DNA from: Anaerolineae bacterium | GTDB taxonomy: Bacteria > Chloroflexota > Anaerolineae > UBA4142 | Direction of reading: 5' to 3' | DNA length: 5,316 nt | Assembly (NCBI GenBank): GCA_026417715.1 | Contig: JAOACU010000210.1 | Coordinates: 1-5,316 of the forward strand | Translations under genes and position numbers: made by a program | In this document: positions 4,184-5,316 of the stretch, in pieces | Layout: each line of letters begins with the position of its first letter | How positions within the stretch are numbered: the stretch's first letter is position 1 | The notes under the pieces: model-generated | The model's database searches: none | The model's input: the letters and a program-made list of their open reading frames with translations, nothing else | Told to the model about the DNA's origin: nothing

Positions 4184-5215
4184 TCACGGCAGCCGATTGA
4201 ACCACCACATCGAGAGTGTGCCTGCCATCAGCATCAGTACCGTCGCGGCGGCAGTGAAGAGCGCGGTCAATTCAGTGCGTTCGGTCTTGAAGGTGAGTCG
4301 CATACTCAAACCTTCATACACACTCTTCAGGTCATCAGCGTTTTCGGCACGGAAATAACGTCCGTTGGTACGTTCCGCAATCTTTTGCAACGTCGGTTCG
4401 TCTATGCGCACACGTATATTTCGCCCGCCCGCATTGATGATGACACCTTCAGGTGTCCCCAAGCCAACAGTGAAAATGCGTACGCCACGATCCTCCGCAT
4501 GATGCACAACTTCGAGCGGTGGTGGTCCCACGTTACTTTCACCATCGCTCAACAGGATGACGACGGCAGGCGCGTACTCGCCGCGCGGGAGTGGTGTGGG
4601 TGTGGGTGTTGGAGTGGGTAGAATCAAAGATTCCATACGTTCATCGCGTCTGGGCGCACCCAGCGCAAGTTGTGGTGGCGTGTCCACCAATGCATCGAGG
4701 GACATCAGAATCCCGCGACCAATCGCTGTGCCGCGTTGTGGTTGCAGGCGTGCAATCGCGCTAAGCACTGCCTCGCGATCGTTGGTTGGAAGTTGAACGA
4801 TGGCGGCGGTATCGCTAAACGCGACAACACCGATGCGCACATTCGGCGGTTGTTTTTCGACGAATGCGCGCGCCGCAACCTTGGCGGCTTCCAACCGATT
4901 CGGTTTCACGTCCTCCGCGCGCATACTGCCCGATACGTCGAACGTGAGAATGATGGTGCCTTGTTGCGTGGGCAAGACCATTATCGCATTCGGACGTGCC
5001 AGCGCGAGGATCATCACTATCAAGCCAAGTAGGAAAATGGCGGGCGGAAGGTGACGCCGCCAACCTGGACCGCGTCCCAACGCTTCTTTGAGAAGCGAGA
5101 TGCTTGCGTAACGTAACGCATATTTTTGCCGCCGCCGTTGCGCCAGAATGTACGCCGCGATGAGTGCGGGTACGGCAAGCAACAGCCACAGCATTTCAAG
5201 CCATTGGAATTCCAT
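4184..5215 (-). CDS. BatA-like von Willebrand factor A domain membrane protein
   Basis: A 343-residue protein with the BatA layout: N-terminal helix (about 9-25), a short basic cytoplasmic stretch, second helix (58-73) ending in LARP (72-75), a VWA domain (about 87-300), and a C-terminal helix (about 317-337). The metal-ion adhesion site is complete: D93-x-S95-x-S97 (DVSGS), T163 (RGTAIG) and D224 (LLSDGES). BatA-type proteins are usually encoded with a MoxR AAA+ ATPase and a DUF58 protein and are linked to envelope stress and aerotolerance; none of those partners is in the window, but they could lie upstream, beyond 5316. Residues about 185-214 form a low-complexity insert with a TP run (201-208) between the MIDAS threonine and the strand leading to D224. 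Start: the ATG at 5215 has GGGAG five bases upstream; a TTG at 5227 would add four residues and destroy that arrangement. Confidence 0.88.
   Translation of the reverse strand: MEFQWLEMLWLLLAVPALIAAYILAQRRRQKYALRYASISLLKEALGRGPGWRRHLPPAIFLLGLIVMILALARPNAIMVLPTQQGTIILTFDVSGSMRAEDVKPNRLEAAKVAARAFVEKQPPNVRIGVVAFSDTAAIVQLPTNDREAVLSAIARLQPQRGTAIGRGILMSLDALVDTPPQLALGAPRRDERMESLILPTPTPTPTPLPRGEYAPAVVILLSDGESNVGPPPLEVVHHAEDRGVRIFTVGLGTPEGVIINAGGRNIRVRIDEPTLQKIAERTNGRYFRAENADDLKSVYEGLSMRLTFKTERTELTALFTAAATVLMLMAGTLSMWWFNRLP
4592..4615 (-). repeat. TP-encoding hexanucleotide microsatellite in the BatA-like gene
   Basis: Four units of the type TGGTGT/GGGTGT on the plus strand encode Thr-Pro four times (residues 201-208). 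The tract is in frame and multiples of six would keep the frame, so length changes would vary only a surface linker of the VWA domain. Confidence 0.75.
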
Positions 5216-5220
5216 AGTCA

Positions 5221-5225
5221 CTCCC
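5221..5225 (-). promoter_or_regulatory. Shine-Dalgarno site of the BatA-like gene
   Basis: On the minus strand GGGAG ends five bases before the ATG at 5215. It supports that start over the TTG at 5227. Confidence 0.65.
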
Positions 5226-5228
5226 AAA

Positions 5229-5316
5229 CAGTGAGACAGTAGGTCAGTGAGACAGTCGAACAGTAGGACAGTGGGACAGTGAACATTCTGAACACTGCAT
5301 ACTGAACACTGAATAC
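5229..5316. repeat. Octamer array (CAGTRRGA) switching to an ACTGA heptamer array
   Basis: CAGT recurs exactly every 8 bp at 5229, 5237, 5245, 5253, 5261, 5269 and 5277 (CAGTGAGA, CAGTAGGT, CAGTCGAA, CAGTGGGA and similar; the third unit is TCAGTG-shifted only in its flanks). From 5288, CTG recurs every 7 bp (5288, 5295, 5302, 5309) with the word ACTGA. ACTG is the reverse complement of CAGT, so the array changes period and orientation. It begins 13 bp upstream of the BatA-like start and runs to the window edge; no promoter could be picked out in it. Confidence 0.85.

Overview
The window is bacterial: it has a sigma-70 type promoter, Shine-Dalgarno sites, intrinsic terminators and compact genes. 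The GC-rich, CGCG-rich coding style, the GT-C membrane glycosyltransferase, the zinc anti-sigma factor, and many short-period repeats and hairpin repeats between genes are reminiscent of Chloroflexota (Anaerolineae-like) genomes. That placement is an inference from general resemblance, not a proof.

Layout from left to right. (1) Positions 1-1106, minus strand: a polytopic GT-C type glycosyltransferase-like membrane protein, open at the window edge, with two in-frame arrays of 7-bp repeats inside its coding sequence. (2) Positions 1174-2841, minus: a complete ABC-F ATPase (translation factor/ribosome protection superfamily). It is bounded on both sides by GACGAAN heptamer hairpins. (3) Positions 2842-3148: an intergenic region with divergent promoters and a nested inverted-repeat element. 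(4) Positions 3149-3490, plus: an anti-sigma-factor antagonist (STAS domain) with a strong promoter, RBS and terminator. (5) Positions 3499-3684, minus: a small coiled-coil protein of unknown function, converging on the STAS gene. (6) Positions 3712-3978, minus: a zinc-binding anti-sigma factor whose stop codon lies inside its own terminator hairpin. (7) Positions 4042-4136: a second copy of the hairpin repeat seen in region 4. (8) Positions 4184-5215, minus: a BatA-like von Willebrand factor A membrane protein. (9) Positions 5216-5316: an array of 8-bp repeats that switches to 7-bp repeats.

Two genes concern sigma-factor control, but by different mechanisms: the STAS protein belongs to partner-switching systems, while the zinc protein is of the ZAS/RsrA type that binds ECF sigma factors. 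Neither cognate partner (kinase or sigma factor) is in the window. The other genes look like ordinary chromosomal genes.

I see no defence system, CRISPR array, transposase or RNA gene. The most unusual signal is the family of 7- and 8-bp period repeats. At least six arrays with different words occur in 5.3 kb. They sit between genes, inside genes (always in frame), across a stop codon and inside a terminator.
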